A DNA stretch of 59,354 nucleotides from Brevinematia bacterium. Its GTDB lineage: Bacteria > Spirochaetota > Brevinematia > DTOW01. Shown piece by piece: positions 33,948 through 42,530 of this stretch. The stretch's first letter is position 1. Each line of letters starts with the position of its first letter. The stretch lies in the NCBI GenBank assembly GCA_039630355.1, contig JBCNVF010000093.1:1-59354 (forward strand), in the 5' to 3' direction. The position numbers were made by a program, and so were the translations under genes. The notes under the pieces are model-generated. The model saw nothing but the letters and a program-made list of their open reading frames with translations, was not told where the DNA came from and made no database searches.

Positions 33948-34751
33948 ATGGAGGGGATGGAGAAAGAAGTTAGGGATGAAACTGGGTATATTTATAGTGA
34001 AAAAGAGGTAGGAAAAGGTAATATGGAGGGTAGTTCTGAAGTAGTGGATAGTGTTAATGTGGAAGTTGGTAAGGATGGTGAGAGATTTGGAGGTGGGGAG
34101 GGTGGTGAGAATAGTATGGATAAGAATGTGAGTGATAAGGTTAAGCAGATTAAAGAGTTTATACTTTCGCTAAAGCAGCAGATAGAGGAGAGGGATAGAA
34201 GGATAAAGGAGTATGAGGAGTTGGTAAGAAGGATAGCTGCAGACTTTGATAACTACAAGAAGAAGGTTAGTAAGGAGAAGGTTGAGTATATTAGATTTGC
34301 TAATAAAGATTTGGTGTTGGATTTGCTTCCTATAATTGACAATTTTGATAGAGCTATTTCGGCTATAGAAAATTCTAATCTTGATAATAGTGCTAAAGAT
34401 CTGTTTGTTGGAATAAAGCTTATACGCAAGGAGCTTATGAATGTTCTTCTTAAATATGGCGTTGTGAGTGTTGACGTAGAGGGTAAGATCTTTGATCCTA
34501 ATATTAGTGAGGTTATAGAGGTTGAGGAGGTTGAGTCTAATGAAGGTGAGGATAAGGATGTGGTGGTTAAGGAGTATTTGAAGGCATACAAGATGTATGA
34601 TCAGGTTATAAGGCATGCTAAAGTTAAAGTTCAGAAGAGAAGGAGAAAGACTGAGAAGCAGAGTGATATTTCTTTTCAAGAGAATAAGCAAGAAGATAAA
34701 TTTGAGGATGTAGGAGGTGGTGGAGATGAAAATGTTTCTCCTTCTTCGTAG
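33948..34751 (+). CDS. grpE: GrpE nucleotide-exchange factor
   Basis: Co-chaperone that releases ADP from DnaK. 267 residues from the ATG at 33948, set by GGAGG 6 bases upstream; the in-frame TTG at 33915 lies inside the sigma-54 element. A long acidic, disordered N-terminal extension (about 1-70) precedes the coiled coil (IKEFILSLKQQIEERDRRIK) and the GrpE core with RIAADFDNYKKKV, LLPIIDNFDRAI and LLKYGVVSVDVEGKIFDPN. The C-terminal tail is unusually long and rich in Lys, then Asp/Gly/Ser. It is larger than the usual ~190 residues. dnaK follows after 33 bases. Confidence 0.93.
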   Translation: MEGMEKEVRDETGYIYSEKEVGKGNMEGSSEVVDSVNVEVGKDGERFGGGEGGENSMDKNVSDKVKQIKEFILSLKQQIEERDRRIKEYEELVRRIAADFDNYKKKVSKEKVEYIRFANKDLVLDLLPIIDNFDRAISAIENSNLDNSAKDLFVGIKLIRKELMNVLLKYGVVSVDVEGKIFDPNISEVIEVEEVESNEGEDKDVVVKEYLKAYKMYDQVIRHAKVKVQKRRRKTEKQSDISFQENKQEDKFEDVGGGGDENVSPSS

Positions 34752-34784
34752 AGGGGGTGTTTTTATTTTTATAGGAGGTTATGT

Positions 34785-36713
34785 ATGGCTAGTAAGATTA
34801 TAGGTATTGATTTAGGGACAACAAACTCAGTTGTTGCTGTGATGGAAGGTGGCAAACCTGTTGTTATTCAGAATCAGGAGGGTAGTAGGACTACACCTTC
34901 CATAGTTGGATTTACACAGAAAAACGAGGTTTTAGTTGGAGCTCCTGCTAAAAATCAGATGATTGTTAATCCTGAAAATACGATATACTCCATAAAGAGG
35001 TTTATGGGTAGAAGATATGAAGAGACTGAAGAGGAGAGGAGAAGAGTTCCGTATAAGGTAATTCCTTATAAGGATAGTGTTAGGGTTCAGACCATAGCTG
35101 GTGAGTTTTCGCCTGAAGAGATTTCTGCAAGGATACTGATGAAGCTCAAGTCTGCAGCTGAGGATTATCTTGGAGAAAAGGTTGAGAGGGCGGTTATTAC
35201 TGTGCCTGCTTACTTTAACGATGCTCAGAGGCAAGCTACTAAGAATGCTGGGATAATTGCTGGGCTTAAGGTTGAGAGAATTCTTAATGAGCCTACTGCA
35301 GCAGCACTTGCTTATGGCCTTGATAAAGAGGTTTCAAAAAGGGGCAAGGAGCTAAAAATAGCTGTTTATGACTTGGGAGGTGGAACTTTTGATATATCTA
35401 TTCTAGAGATAGGAGAGGGTGTTTTTGAGGTTAGAGCGACAAATGGTGATACTCACCTTGGGGGAGATGATTTTGATAGAAGAATAATGGATTGGCTTAT
35501 TGATGAATTTAGGAAGGAGACAGGGGTAGATCTTTCTCAGGATAGAATTGCTCTTCAGAGGATAAAGGAGGCGGCGGAAAAAGCTAAGATAGAACTTTCT
35601 TCAAAGATGGAAACGGAGATCAACCTTCCGTTTATTGCGGTGGTAAACTCTACTCCTAAAAATTTGATAAGAACTCTGACTAGGGCAAAGTTTGAAGCAT
35701 TGATAAGGGACCTTGCGGAGAAAACTCTAAAACCCTGTGAAGATGCTCTTAGAGATGCAGGCCTTACTATCAATGACATTGATGAGGTTATACTGGTTGG
35801 TGGTTCTACGAGGATACCACTTATTCAGAACCTTGTTAGAGATTTCTTCAAGAAAGAGCCTAATAAATCGGTCAATCCTGATGAAGTTGTTGCTGTTGGT
35901 GCTGCTATACAGGCTGGTATACTACAGGGTGAAGTTAAGGATATATTGCTACTAGATGTTACGCCTCTTTCTCTTGGGGTTGAAACTTTGGGTGGGGTGA
36001 TGACTGTTATTATTCCAAGAAATACTACCATACCTGTGAGGAAATCCCAGATCTTTACTACTGCTGAGGATAATCAGACTGCTGTTACAATACATGTTTT
36101 ACAGGGAGAGAGACCTCTTGCTTCACAAAACAGAAGTTTAGGAAGGTTTGAGCTGTATGGCATTCCACCAGCTCCTAGGGGCGTTCCTCAGATAGAGGTT
36201 ACGTTTGATATTGACGCTAACGGTATATTAACGGTGTATGCAAAGGATCTTGGCACTAACAAAGAGCAGAGTATAAGAATTACTAATTCAACCAATCTTA
36301 CTGAAGAGGAAATAAAGAGGATGGTAGAGGAGGCTCAAAAACATGCGGAGGAAGATAGGAAGAGAAAGGAGCTTATTGATCTTAGAAATCAAGCTGATGG
36401 CGTGGTCTACGCTTCTGAGAAACTTCTTAAGGAGCAAGGGGATAAAATGTCTCAACAAGATAGACTTGACCTAGAAAGAGCTATAAACAGGCTGAGAGAA
36501 GTTATTAGCTCAGAGGATGCTAATACTATAAAGAAGGCTATGGAGGAAGTTACTAATGTAACCTATAGGATAAGTCAAGAGCTTTATAGACATGCTGGTC
36601 CTACTTCTTCTGCGTCTACTTCTAGTTCAGCTTCTTCTGGTGCAACCTCTTCTGAGAAAGACGAAAAAGTTGTTGATGCAGACTATAAGGTAGTTGATGA
36701 AGATAAGAGATAG
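34785..36713 (+). CDS. dnaK: Chaperone DnaK (Hsp70)
   Basis: 642 residues, complete. The ATPase domain shows [18 protein letters not shown] at the N-terminus, [30 protein letters not shown] and [11 protein letters not shown]. The substrate-binding domain has [19 protein letters not shown] and [13 protein letters not shown]. The C-terminal lid ends in a Ser/Thr/Ala-rich linker and [12 protein letters not shown], the family tail. GGAGG precedes the ATG. It shares the sigma-54-type promoter upstream of grpE. dnaJ is not adjacent; a terminator-like hairpin follows. Confidence 0.98.
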   Translation: MASKIIGIDLGTTNSVVAVMEGGKPVVIQNQEGSRTTPSIVGFTQKNEVLVGAPAKNQMIVNPENTIYSIKRFMGRRYEETEEERRRVPYKVIPYKDSVRVQTIAGEFSPEEISARILMKLKSAAEDYLGEKVERAVITVPAYFNDAQRQATKNAGIIAGLKVERILNEPTAAALAYGLDKEVSKRGKELKIAVYDLGGGTFDISILEIGEGVFEVRATNGDTHLGGDDFDRRIMDWLIDEFRKETGVDLSQDRIALQRIKEAAEKAKIELSSKMETEINLPFIAVVNSTPKNLIRTLTRAKFEALIRDLAEKTLKPCEDALRDAGLTINDIDEVILVGGSTRIPLIQNLVRDFFKKEPNKSVNPDEVVAVGAAIQAGILQGEVKDILLLDVTPLSLGVETLGGVMTVIIPRNTTIPVRKSQIFTTAEDNQTAVTIHVLQGERPLASQNRSLGRFELYGIPPAPRGVPQIEVTFDIDANGILTVYAKDLGTNKEQSIRITNSTNLTEEEIKRMVEEAQKHAEEDRKRKELIDLRNQADGVVYASEKLLKEQGDKMSQQDRLDLERAINRLREVISSEDANTIKKAMEEVTNVTYRISQELYRHAGPTSSASTSSSASSGATSSEKDEKVVDADYKVVDEDKR

Positions 36714-36718
36714 AATTA

Positions 36719-36744
36719 GTAGGGGGTTTTTAATCCCCTCTTTT
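36719..36744 (+). terminator. Probable intrinsic terminator after dnaK
   Basis: AGGGG...CCCCT inverted repeat around a T/A-rich loop (TTTTTAAT), followed by CTTTTG. It lies 6 bases after the dnaK stop. The T-tract is short. Confidence 0.6.
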
Positions 36745-36823
36745 GAGTTTGTTGCTAGCTTGTCTCTAATATATTCTTGCTCTTTGTTTTTCCTGATATA
36801 AAAAGATTAAGGTGATTACACTT

Positions 36824-36945
36824 CAATAAACTTCAGTCTCCACATAATGTTACCTCTTGGATGCTTATTAAAAAGGGTATTTACTCGGCCCGGAGAGTGC
36901 GAGGAAAAAGAAAAAACTACACTAATTGTGAACTTTAACTTATTG
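36824..36945. repeat. Short-form repeat-family copy (122 bases)
   Basis: It starts CAATAAACTTCAGTCTCC and ends AACTTTAACTTATTG. The internal order (CTCTTGGATGCTTATTAAAA, GGGTATTTACTCGG, GTGCGAGG, CACTAATTGTGAAC) matches the copy at 40571. Both lack the ~100 bases found in the full-length copies. No convincing target duplication remains. Confidence 0.7.
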
Positions 36946-36998
36946 TGCTTTACTTAAGTTTTAACAGAAGGTTTGTGTATTTTAAAATAGTTTCTGAT

Positions 36999-37634
36999 AT
37001 GAAGAGATTATCAGTAGCTTTTATATTGCTTATTGCTTGTGTGATAGCTTTTCCTGCAACTACCGCTGATGTTGCTATAAGAAAACTTAGGGAAGCTTAC
37101 AGCTCTGTTTTCTCTTTCTCAGGGAGCATTACGATAAAGATAGGTAGTAAGACCTATAGTGGGACTATCAAATACAAAGTTCCTAACAAACTGAAAATAA
37201 GTTTTTACTCTCCTTCCGTAATAGATATGATAAGCGATGGTACTTCCATATGGATATACATCAAAGGTAACAATACTGTCATTAAACAGCCTATTCTTTC
37301 TAAAAAGGGTGGTAAACTAATATATGCTTCTGAGGTGATAAATCCTTACGAGAAGTATGACAATGAATACATAATTGTTCTAGATAAGTATGATGATAAA
37401 ACTTTTTCATTTACTCTCAAGGCAAAACCTGATGTTTTTACTACATTTAGTACTGCCAAACTTATAGCCTACAAAAGTGGATTAATTTCTTCAATTTCTG
37501 GTATAACTATAACCCGTGAGAGTCTATCAATAGAGATTAAATACACTGGTGTCAATATTAACATTGATGATAGGGAATTCTTCTTTACTCCTCCGGCTGA
37601 TGCTCAGGTTCTTGCAGATATATTTCAAGAGTAG
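36999..37634 (+). CDS. lolA: LolA-like outer-membrane lipoprotein carrier protein
   Basis: 211 residues from the ATG at 36999, where a proper signal peptide begins (MKRLSVAFILLIACVIAFPA); an upstream in-frame start would bury it. The mature part fits the LolA/LolB half-barrel: SGSITIKIGSKTYSGTIKYK, KLKISFYSP, SDGTSIWIYI and YEKYDNEYIIVLD. LolA shuttles lipoproteins across the periplasm, agreeing with the lipoproteins in this window. A TAAAAT box lies 10 bases before the ATG. pyrD starts 3 bases after its stop. Symbol tentative. Confidence 0.72.
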   Translation: MKRLSVAFILLIACVIAFPATTADVAIRKLREAYSSVFSFSGSITIKIGSKTYSGTIKYKVPNKLKISFYSPSVIDMISDGTSIWIYIKGNNTVIKQPILSKKGGKLIYASEVINPYEKYDNEYIIVLDKYDDKTFSFTLKAKPDVFTTFSTAKLIAYKSGLISSISGITITRESLSIEIKYTGVNINIDDREFFFTPPADAQVLADIFQE

Positions 37635-37637
37635 CTT

Positions 37638-38525
37638 ATGTTGGATTTTTCACCAACTGTTAGCGGAGTATATTTTAAAAACCCTATACTCTTAGCGTCA
37701 GGAACTGCATCTTTTGGTATAGAACTTACGAAGCTGTACGATGTTTCCATTGTTGGCGGAATTGTGCTTAAGACTATAACTCTTGAAGAAAGAGTAGGAA
37801 ATGAGCCTCCAAGGATTGTAGAGTGTAGTGGAGGAATGTTGAACTCTATAGGGCTTGCTAATCCTGGGCTTAGAAAGTTCAAGGAGGAAATACTGCCCGA
37901 GGTTGTTAGGAGTGTAAGTACCAACATTATAGTTAGCGTAGCTGGTGAAAGTGTTGGTGAATTTAGAGAGATAGTGGAAGAAGTTTCTACTTTAGAGGGA
38001 GTCAGTGTCATTGAGCTAAATCTTTCATGTCCGAATGTTGAGGAGGGAGGAATTACTTTTGATAGCAAAGAGGGGAATGTTAGAGAGGTTGTTAGGATTG
38101 TTAGAAAGGTTAGTAAGAAGCCTTTTTGGGTTAAACTCAGTCCAAATGTTCCTGATATTGTTAGGAATGCGGTAATCTCTCAAGAAGAGGGGGCTGATGG
38201 AATAACCGCAATAAATACAATATTGGGTATGAAGATAGACCCAGAGAGTGGTAAGCCTGTCTTCAAGAACATATTTGCTGGATATTCTGGGCCGTGTATA
38301 AAGCCTATTGCTCTTAGGTATGTCTATGAGATATGTAGAAAAGTGTCAATACCAGTGATAGGTGTAGGAGGAGTCTCATCTTATGAGGATGTTTTGGAGT
38401 TTATGTGGGCTGGGGCAAAACTTGTGCAGATAGGTACCTCAAACTTTGTGGATCCAACATTACCAGAAACTATAATTGAGAAAATACGTGAGTTTGAGGA
38501 TAGCTTAAGTCACGGTGAAACTTGA
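37638..38525 (+). CDS. pyrD: Dihydroorotate dehydrogenase, class 1
   Basis: Oxidises dihydroorotate to orotate in pyrimidine synthesis. 295 residues. FMN/substrate motifs are NPILLASGTASFG near 16-28, GGIVLKTITLEERVGNEPPR, the substrate loop IGLANPGLRKF, and the active-site region ELNLSCPNVEEGG with the catalytic Cys typical of class 1. VIGVGGVSSYEDVLEFMWAGA binds the FMN phosphate. Class 1B enzymes need PyrK, which is not adjacent, so the subclass is undecided. It lies 3 bases after the LolA-like gene. Confidence 0.92.
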   Translation: MLDFSPTVSGVYFKNPILLASGTASFGIELTKLYDVSIVGGIVLKTITLEERVGNEPPRIVECSGGMLNSIGLANPGLRKFKEEILPEVVRSVSTNIIVSVAGESVGEFREIVEEVSTLEGVSVIELNLSCPNVEEGGITFDSKEGNVREVVRIVRKVSKKPFWVKLSPNVPDIVRNAVISQEEGADGITAINTILGMKIDPESGKPVFKNIFAGYSGPCIKPIALRYVYEICRKVSIPVIGVGGVSSYEDVLEFMWAGAKLVQIGTSNFVDPTLPETIIEKIREFEDSLSHGET

Positions 38526-38828
38526 CTTCTTTAGGAAAGGTTAACGAATTCTGAACAGTTTACCTAATTACCTTTTTGGTTTTGGTAATGTTTGTTGTTC
38601 GTAAAACTCGTTTTATGCTTTGTTTTTGGGTGCTTATTGTTGGAGGATTATTTACTTTGTCCAAACAGGGGTTGTGGAAGAAGTGAAGAGTAGAGCATAG
38701 TTAGTTGTAAGTTTTAAGTTCTATTGCTGTTTATTGAAGGTTTTTATGATAAGGAGTTTTCTTTTGAAGGATATGTTTTTGGTAAGAAGTGGCTGAAGGG
38801 AAATTTGTAAGATCCTAGTGTAGTGATT
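38526..38828. other. Gene-free gap with possible old repeat debris
   Basis: I see no gene. ATTACC...GGTAAT at about 38572-38592 is a weak hairpin that could end the pyrD transcript. GGGTGCTTATTG, then ATTATTTACTTTGTCC near 38628-38664 distantly matches the middle of the repeat family. The rest is featureless up to the gspF promoter. Confidence 0.4.
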
Positions 38829-38858
38829 TTGCGAAAAGTTTGGATTTGGGTCTAAAAT
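38829..38858 (+). promoter_or_regulatory. Promoter of the GspF-family gene (leaderless)
   Basis: TTGCGA (38829-38834), 18-base spacer, TAAAAT (38853-38858), 6 bases to the ATG at 38865. There is no Shine-Dalgarno sequence. Confidence 0.55.
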
Positions 38859-38864
38859 TAGAAT

Positions 38865-40061
38865 ATGTTTTTCAGATATAAGTGTATTTCAGATAGTGGT
38901 GAAAAGGTTGAGGGTATTATTGAGGCAAGTGATAGAAGTAGTGCAGTTATTGAGCTTAAGAAAATTTTCTCTCTTGTTCTTGAGCTTAAGGAAGAGAAGG
39001 TGATAAGAAGAGCTCGTAGGATTAGTAAGAAGGATCTTATAACCTTTACTGATGTTTTGAGTATCTCCATAAACGCAGGTTTACCAATAGTTAAGGCTTT
39101 AGAGCTTGCTGGAGCTAATGTTCAAAATAAAACTTTTAGAGAGGTTTCAAATCTTATTATTTCGGCGGTTAGAAGTGGAAAACTACTTTCTGAAGCGTTA
39201 TCTATGCATCCGGATGTCTTTGATACTCTGTATGTTAGTGTTGTTAGAGCTGGAGAATCCTCTGGGGAGCTTAGTCAGGCGTTTGATAGTCTTTCCAAAT
39301 ATCTTGAAAAATCTTTTAACATTGCATCAAAAATAAAGTCTGCAATGACTTATCCTATTATCATTCTTGCTGTAGCGGTGGGAGTTGTCATGTTTTTTCT
39401 CACTTCAATTGTGCCAAAGTTTTCGGAGATCTACTCCTATTACGCTACGGAATTACCAGAGATTACTCAAATAACGATAAGTGTTGGAAACTTCATGAAA
39501 GCTAATGCACTTTACGTTCTTTTTGTTTTGGGGGTAGGTGGCTTTTTGTTTAGCTATCTTTACAGAAATTTTGAAGAGTTTAGGAATTTACTCCAAAGGT
39601 TGCTGATAGGAGTTATTCCCGTTTTAGGTAATTTTCTACTTAAAAGTGAGATAGAAAGGTTTTCAAGAGTTATGTCTGTAATGTTGGTTAATAAGGTTAT
39701 GATTCTTGAAGCTCTTGAAACCTCTTTGGGTGTTATGAGAATAGTTTTTCTTAAGAGAGCAATAGGATTTGCGATCTCAGAAGTGGAAAAGGGAAAACTT
39801 CTCTCAGAAGTTTTGGCAGACTATCATTTTTTCCCCCCATTTCTTATACATATGATAAAGGTAGGTGAAGAAACTGGGGAACTTGATAAAACGTTAAAAA
39901 AGCTTGCAGATTTTTACTCTTTTGAGCTAGAAAGACAATCTGAGGTTCTAATTTCCTCACTTTCACCAGTTTTGATAGTGATTGTTGGGTTGATTGTAGC
40001 TTTTCTAGTAGTGTCAATCTTTATGCCAATGTTTTCCTTACAACAGTTACTTTTGAGATAG
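38865..40061 (+). CDS. Type II secretion / type IV pilus inner-membrane protein F (GspF/PilC)
   Basis: 398 residues, the polytopic platform protein of T2SS or type IV pili. Two T2SSF domains (about 60-185 and 260-390) are visible through paired motifs: LSISINAGLPIVKALELAG with VVRAGESSGELSQAFDSLSKYLE, and VMLVNKVMILEALETSLG with MIKVGEETGELDKTLKKLADFY. Membrane segments lie near 165-190, 215-235 and 365-390. No GspE/PilB ATPase or pilin adjoins; a GspC-like gene sits at 29643, so the apparatus genes are scattered. T2SS versus pilus cannot be decided here. Confidence 0.88.
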   Translation: MFFRYKCISDSGEKVEGIIEASDRSSAVIELKKIFSLVLELKEEKVIRRARRISKKDLITFTDVLSISINAGLPIVKALELAGANVQNKTFREVSNLIISAVRSGKLLSEALSMHPDVFDTLYVSVVRAGESSGELSQAFDSLSKYLEKSFNIASKIKSAMTYPIIILAVAVGVVMFFLTSIVPKFSEIYSYYATELPEITQITISVGNFMKANALYVLFVLGVGGFLFSYLYRNFEEFRNLLQRLLIGVIPVLGNFLLKSEIERFSRVMSVMLVNKVMILEALETSLGVMRIVFLKRAIGFAISEVEKGKLLSEVLADYHFFPPFLIHMIKVGEETGELDKTLKKLADFYSFELERQSEVLISSLSPVLIVIVGLIVAFLVVSIFMPMFSLQQLLLR

Positions 40062-40062
40062 T

Positions 40063-40506
40063 TTAGTTGAAATCTTCAAAGAGCGTTGGAAGCATCTGTG
40101 AAAGCTTATTGTATTTTTCCATAATGTCTGGGTTTTTTTCAGAAAATTCCTGTAGATTCTTGTAGTTACCAATGGAGTAATTCTCAAACTCTTCTATTGT
40201 GAGTCCGAATGAAGAGAGAAGTTCTTTTTTCTTTTCTATTCTATACTGCTCAAGAAATTCAGACGAGACATTGGTTTCAGTTTTGATTATATCCTTCGTC
40301 CAGAAGTAGTTACTAACCATCAGTATGGCATTAAGTTCTATGAATCTTCTTGGGGTTAGGGATATGTTTTTAGGTGTTTTTAGTTCAAGTACTATTTCGT
40401 TAAGAATAGCTAATATGTCTTCCTCTAGTTTTTTACCTTCGTCTTCTTGGACACAGCCGAAAACGGTGAAGATTATCACTAGAAAAGAAAAAATTGTTTT
40501 TTTCAT
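40063..40506 (-). CDS. Small lipoprotein, unknown
   Basis: 147 residues. MKKTIFSFLVIIFTVFGC is a lipoprotein signal with lipobox TVFGC (Cys18). The mature part is helical and charged (EDEGKKLEEDILAILNEI; QYRIEKKKELLSSFG) without a recognised domain. It would be anchored to the inner or outer membrane facing the periplasm. It is convergent with gspF, which stops 1 base before its own stop. GAGAGG precedes the ATG. A role with the pilus/secretion protein is only a positional guess. Confidence 0.65.
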   Translation of the reverse strand: MKKTIFSFLVIIFTVFGCVQEDEGKKLEEDILAILNEIVLELKTPKNISLTPRRFIELNAILMVSNYFWTKDIIKTETNVSSEFLEQYRIEKKKELLSSFGLTIEEFENYSIGNYKNLQEFSEKNPDIMEKYNKLSQMLPTLFEDFN

Positions 40507-40522
40507 ATTGACCTCTCTAAGA

Positions 40523-40552
40523 ATGTTACACTAGATTGTTTCCTAGAGTCAA
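40523..40552 (-). promoter_or_regulatory. Promoter of the small lipoprotein gene
   Basis: Minus strand TTGACT (40547-40552), 18-base spacer, TAACAT (40523-40528). The leader holds GAGAGG. Confidence 0.55.
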
Positions 40553-40570
40553 CTTAACTAGGGAGTATTC

Positions 40571-40701
40571 TAATAAATTCCAAACTTCGTAACGATCCTC
40601 TTGGTGGTTTATCAGAAAGAGTATTTACCCAGTCCCGAAAGGGACTGCGAGAATAGTGAAAAGAGAAACTGCTTCCTAATTGTGAACTTTGGAATCTATT
40701 G
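40571..40701. repeat. Short-form repeat-family copy with perfect hairpin
   Basis: 131 bases with ends TAATAAATTCCAAACTTCG and GAACTTTGGAATCTATTG. The centre has AGAGTATTTACCCAG then a perfect 7-bp hairpin CAGTCCC-GAAA-GGGACTG (40630-40647). The same stem occurs at 52908-52925 with a different loop. The right terminus runs into the O-antigen ligase gene and supplies its last codon and stop. Confidence 0.75.
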
Positions 40702-41979
40702 AGAAGTATCAAGGTTGTTTGATTTATTGGGTGAAAGTGTGAACTCCTTATTGTTCTGGAGACATCGTTGGGAATTGTAGCTTTCACTTTCTTTCTTGGG
40801 CAAACTTTGGATAGATATTCCTAGGAACAACCAAAATAGTAAACCTAAGGGAACTACATAGAGGGTGTTGTCAATTAGTCCGTGAGTCAAAAATGAGAAT
40901 ATGCTTACCATGTAACCAAGTTTAGTTATTTCAAACTTTGCTACTAGGTTTTTTATCGCTTTGTGTAGAGACACTGCTAGTAAGCTTGTGAATGCAGTAA
41001 GCCCTAGAATTCCTGTTTCAACAAGAATACTTAGATATAAGTTGTGGATATAATTGCCAAAATATGGGGCTACATGTTCTTTGAAGTTTATAAGTCCTAT
41101 TCCAACTATTGGGTTAGTTTGGAACAGATTAAGACCTAGTCCGTAGGCATCCAGTCTGTTGAACAAACTTGTATAATCCTTCCACTCAAAGATGAGTTTT
41201 ATTCTCTCAATTATAAAGTTTGATATGTAACCTAGCAAGATTACGAATACGGATATTGATACTACCGTAAAGACAAAGATACTTTTATGCTGTCTAGAAA
41301 AGTATAGAACTGCTAATGTTGCTAATGGAGCAAGAATTAGAAAACTGCGAGAATTTGATAAAACTAAAACCATCACTTCAATAATTGAAAGAGCCAATAT
41401 GGATATCCAAAAAGCTATTGGTTTGTCATTGAGTTTTGTAATTAACCAGGATAGGATGACTGGGATTATGTATAAAACGGAGGAAGAGAAGATTACAGGA
41501 TTGGGAGTGATAGAAGGGCTTCTTAAAACCGAGTTATGTGAAAAAAATTTCGCAGATGGGATTTCTATTAGGTTTATGTTCTCTACTCTAATGAATAGAG
41601 CTAAGTCTGGAAATAGGTAGAATATTGCTCCAAAGATGGTAAGGATTATAACTGCTACTAATCCACCCCAGTATATTCCACTATATTCCCATCGCCAGTT
41701 TTTACCGAGATTGAACACGAAGTAGTATAAAACAAGAACTAAAACACCACCTACTGCTAATTCTTTGTTTTTTGCAAAAATAATAGAGATTGTGGAGACT
41801 CCTATAAACAAGAAGAATAAAAGATCTTCTATTGACAAGTTCGGTTTGAACTTTAGTGAGGTTATGGTAAATAAAGTAAGAAGTGCTATTATGGGAATTA
41901 GTACCAATTGTGAGGTTAGAAGTAGAAATATGGTTAATGCTAGTGTGATAGATAGGACCTTGTTTCCAGCTTGGTTCAT
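40696..41979 (-). CDS. O-antigen ligase / polymerase-like membrane protein
   Basis: 427 residues with about 10-12 hydrophobic segments. The large extracytoplasmic loop in the second half carries the Wzy_C/O-antigen ligase pattern (FQTNPIVGIGLINFKEHVAP, then HNLYLSILVETGILG), typical of WaaL-type ligases. It would join or polymerise surface glycans at the periplasmic face. The final Gln codon and TAG stop come from the terminal CAATAG of a repeat element, so the native C-terminus may be altered. A TAAAAT lies 9 bases before the ATG, but no good -35 is seen. Confidence 0.82.
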   Translation of the reverse strand: MNQAGNKVLSITLALTIFLLLTSQLVLIPIIALLTLFTITSLKFKPNLSIEDLLFFLFIGVSTISIIFAKNKELAVGGVLVLVLYYFVFNLGKNWRWEYSGIYWGGLVAVIILTIFGAIFYLFPDLALFIRVENINLIEIPSAKFFSHNSVLRSPSITPNPVIFSSSVLYIIPVILSWLITKLNDKPIAFWISILALSIIEVMVLVLSNSRSFLILAPLATLAVLYFSRQHKSIFVFTVVSISVFVILLGYISNFIIERIKLIFEWKDYTSLFNRLDAYGLGLNLFQTNPIVGIGLINFKEHVAPYFGNYIHNLYLSILVETGILGLTAFTSLLAVSLHKAIKNLVAKFEITKLGYMVSIFSFLTHGLIDNTLYVVPLGLLFWLFLGISIQSLPKKESESYNSQRCLQNNKEFTLSPNKSNNLDTSQ

Positions 41980-42057
41980 ATTTTTATAATTTTAATTATG
42001 TGATAGTGCTAGAAGCTACATACAGAAAAAATAGGCAGATGATAACCTTGATGGAAG

Positions 42058-42078
42058 TTCTCACCTTTTATGTGAGAA
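42058..42078. other. Short perfect hairpin upstream of tRNA-Cys
   Basis: TTCTCAC-CTTTTAT-GTGAGAA, a 7-bp stem with a 7-base loop, between the divergent O-antigen ligase and tRNA genes. No T-tract. Role unknown. Confidence 0.4.
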
Positions 42079-42138
42079 TTGAAGAAGTTGTCCTAGAAAT
42101 ACTTTGTTGTTTTGATTTTTGAACACATCATTGTGATT

Positions 42139-42168
42139 TTGAAACAGCTGAAGATGATTATTTAAAAT
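42139..42168 (+). promoter_or_regulatory. Promoter of tRNA-Cys
   Basis: TTGAAA (42139-42144), 18-base spacer, TAAAAT (42163-42168); start expected about 10 bases before the mature tRNA end. Confidence 0.6.
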
Positions 42169-42184
42169 ACCAGAGAGAGAAAAT

Positions 42185-42258
42185 GGGGATGTAGCCAAGG
42201 GGCCTAAGGCGGCGGTCTGCAAAACCGCTATTCGTCGGTTCAAATCCGACCATCCCCT
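42185..42258 (+). tRNA. tRNA-Cys (anticodon GCA)
   Basis: The cloverleaf closes completely: acceptor GGGGATG/CATCCCC, D arm GCC...GGC, anticodon stem GCGGT/ACCGC with loop CTGCAAA (anticodon GCA), and T arm GTCGG-TTCAAAT-CCGAC. 74 bases with discriminator T. CCA is not encoded, so it must be added enzymatically. Confidence 0.95.
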
Positions 42259-42530
42259 TATTATTATTTCATTCTTATATAGTCTTTACTTTTCTTACTT
42301 CTCTTGCCCCTTCTAGGGATTTTGAGTAATAATGTTCAGTTTTTGTTAGGTAAGGACGAGATCTCAAACTTTCTACTTACTCAGTTTTCTCAGTCTCAGG
42401 TGGTTGTTGCAAGTATCATCTAAGTTTTGTAGAGAGCTTTCGTTCTGACAGAGACTGTGAAAAAGGTAGAAGAGATACACTTGGTTGTAGATTTTGGATC
42501 TCGTTAGGTTTCAGACTGAAAAGCCGTGAG
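42259..42530. other. Gene-free region after tRNA-Cys
   Basis: I see no gene, no clear terminator and no convincing repeat-family end in these 272 bases. Confidence 0.4.

Noticed and set aside
33684-33948. CIRCE/HrcA operator upstream of grpE
   Set aside because: No 9-bp inverted repeat with 9-base spacer of the CIRCE type was found in the region.
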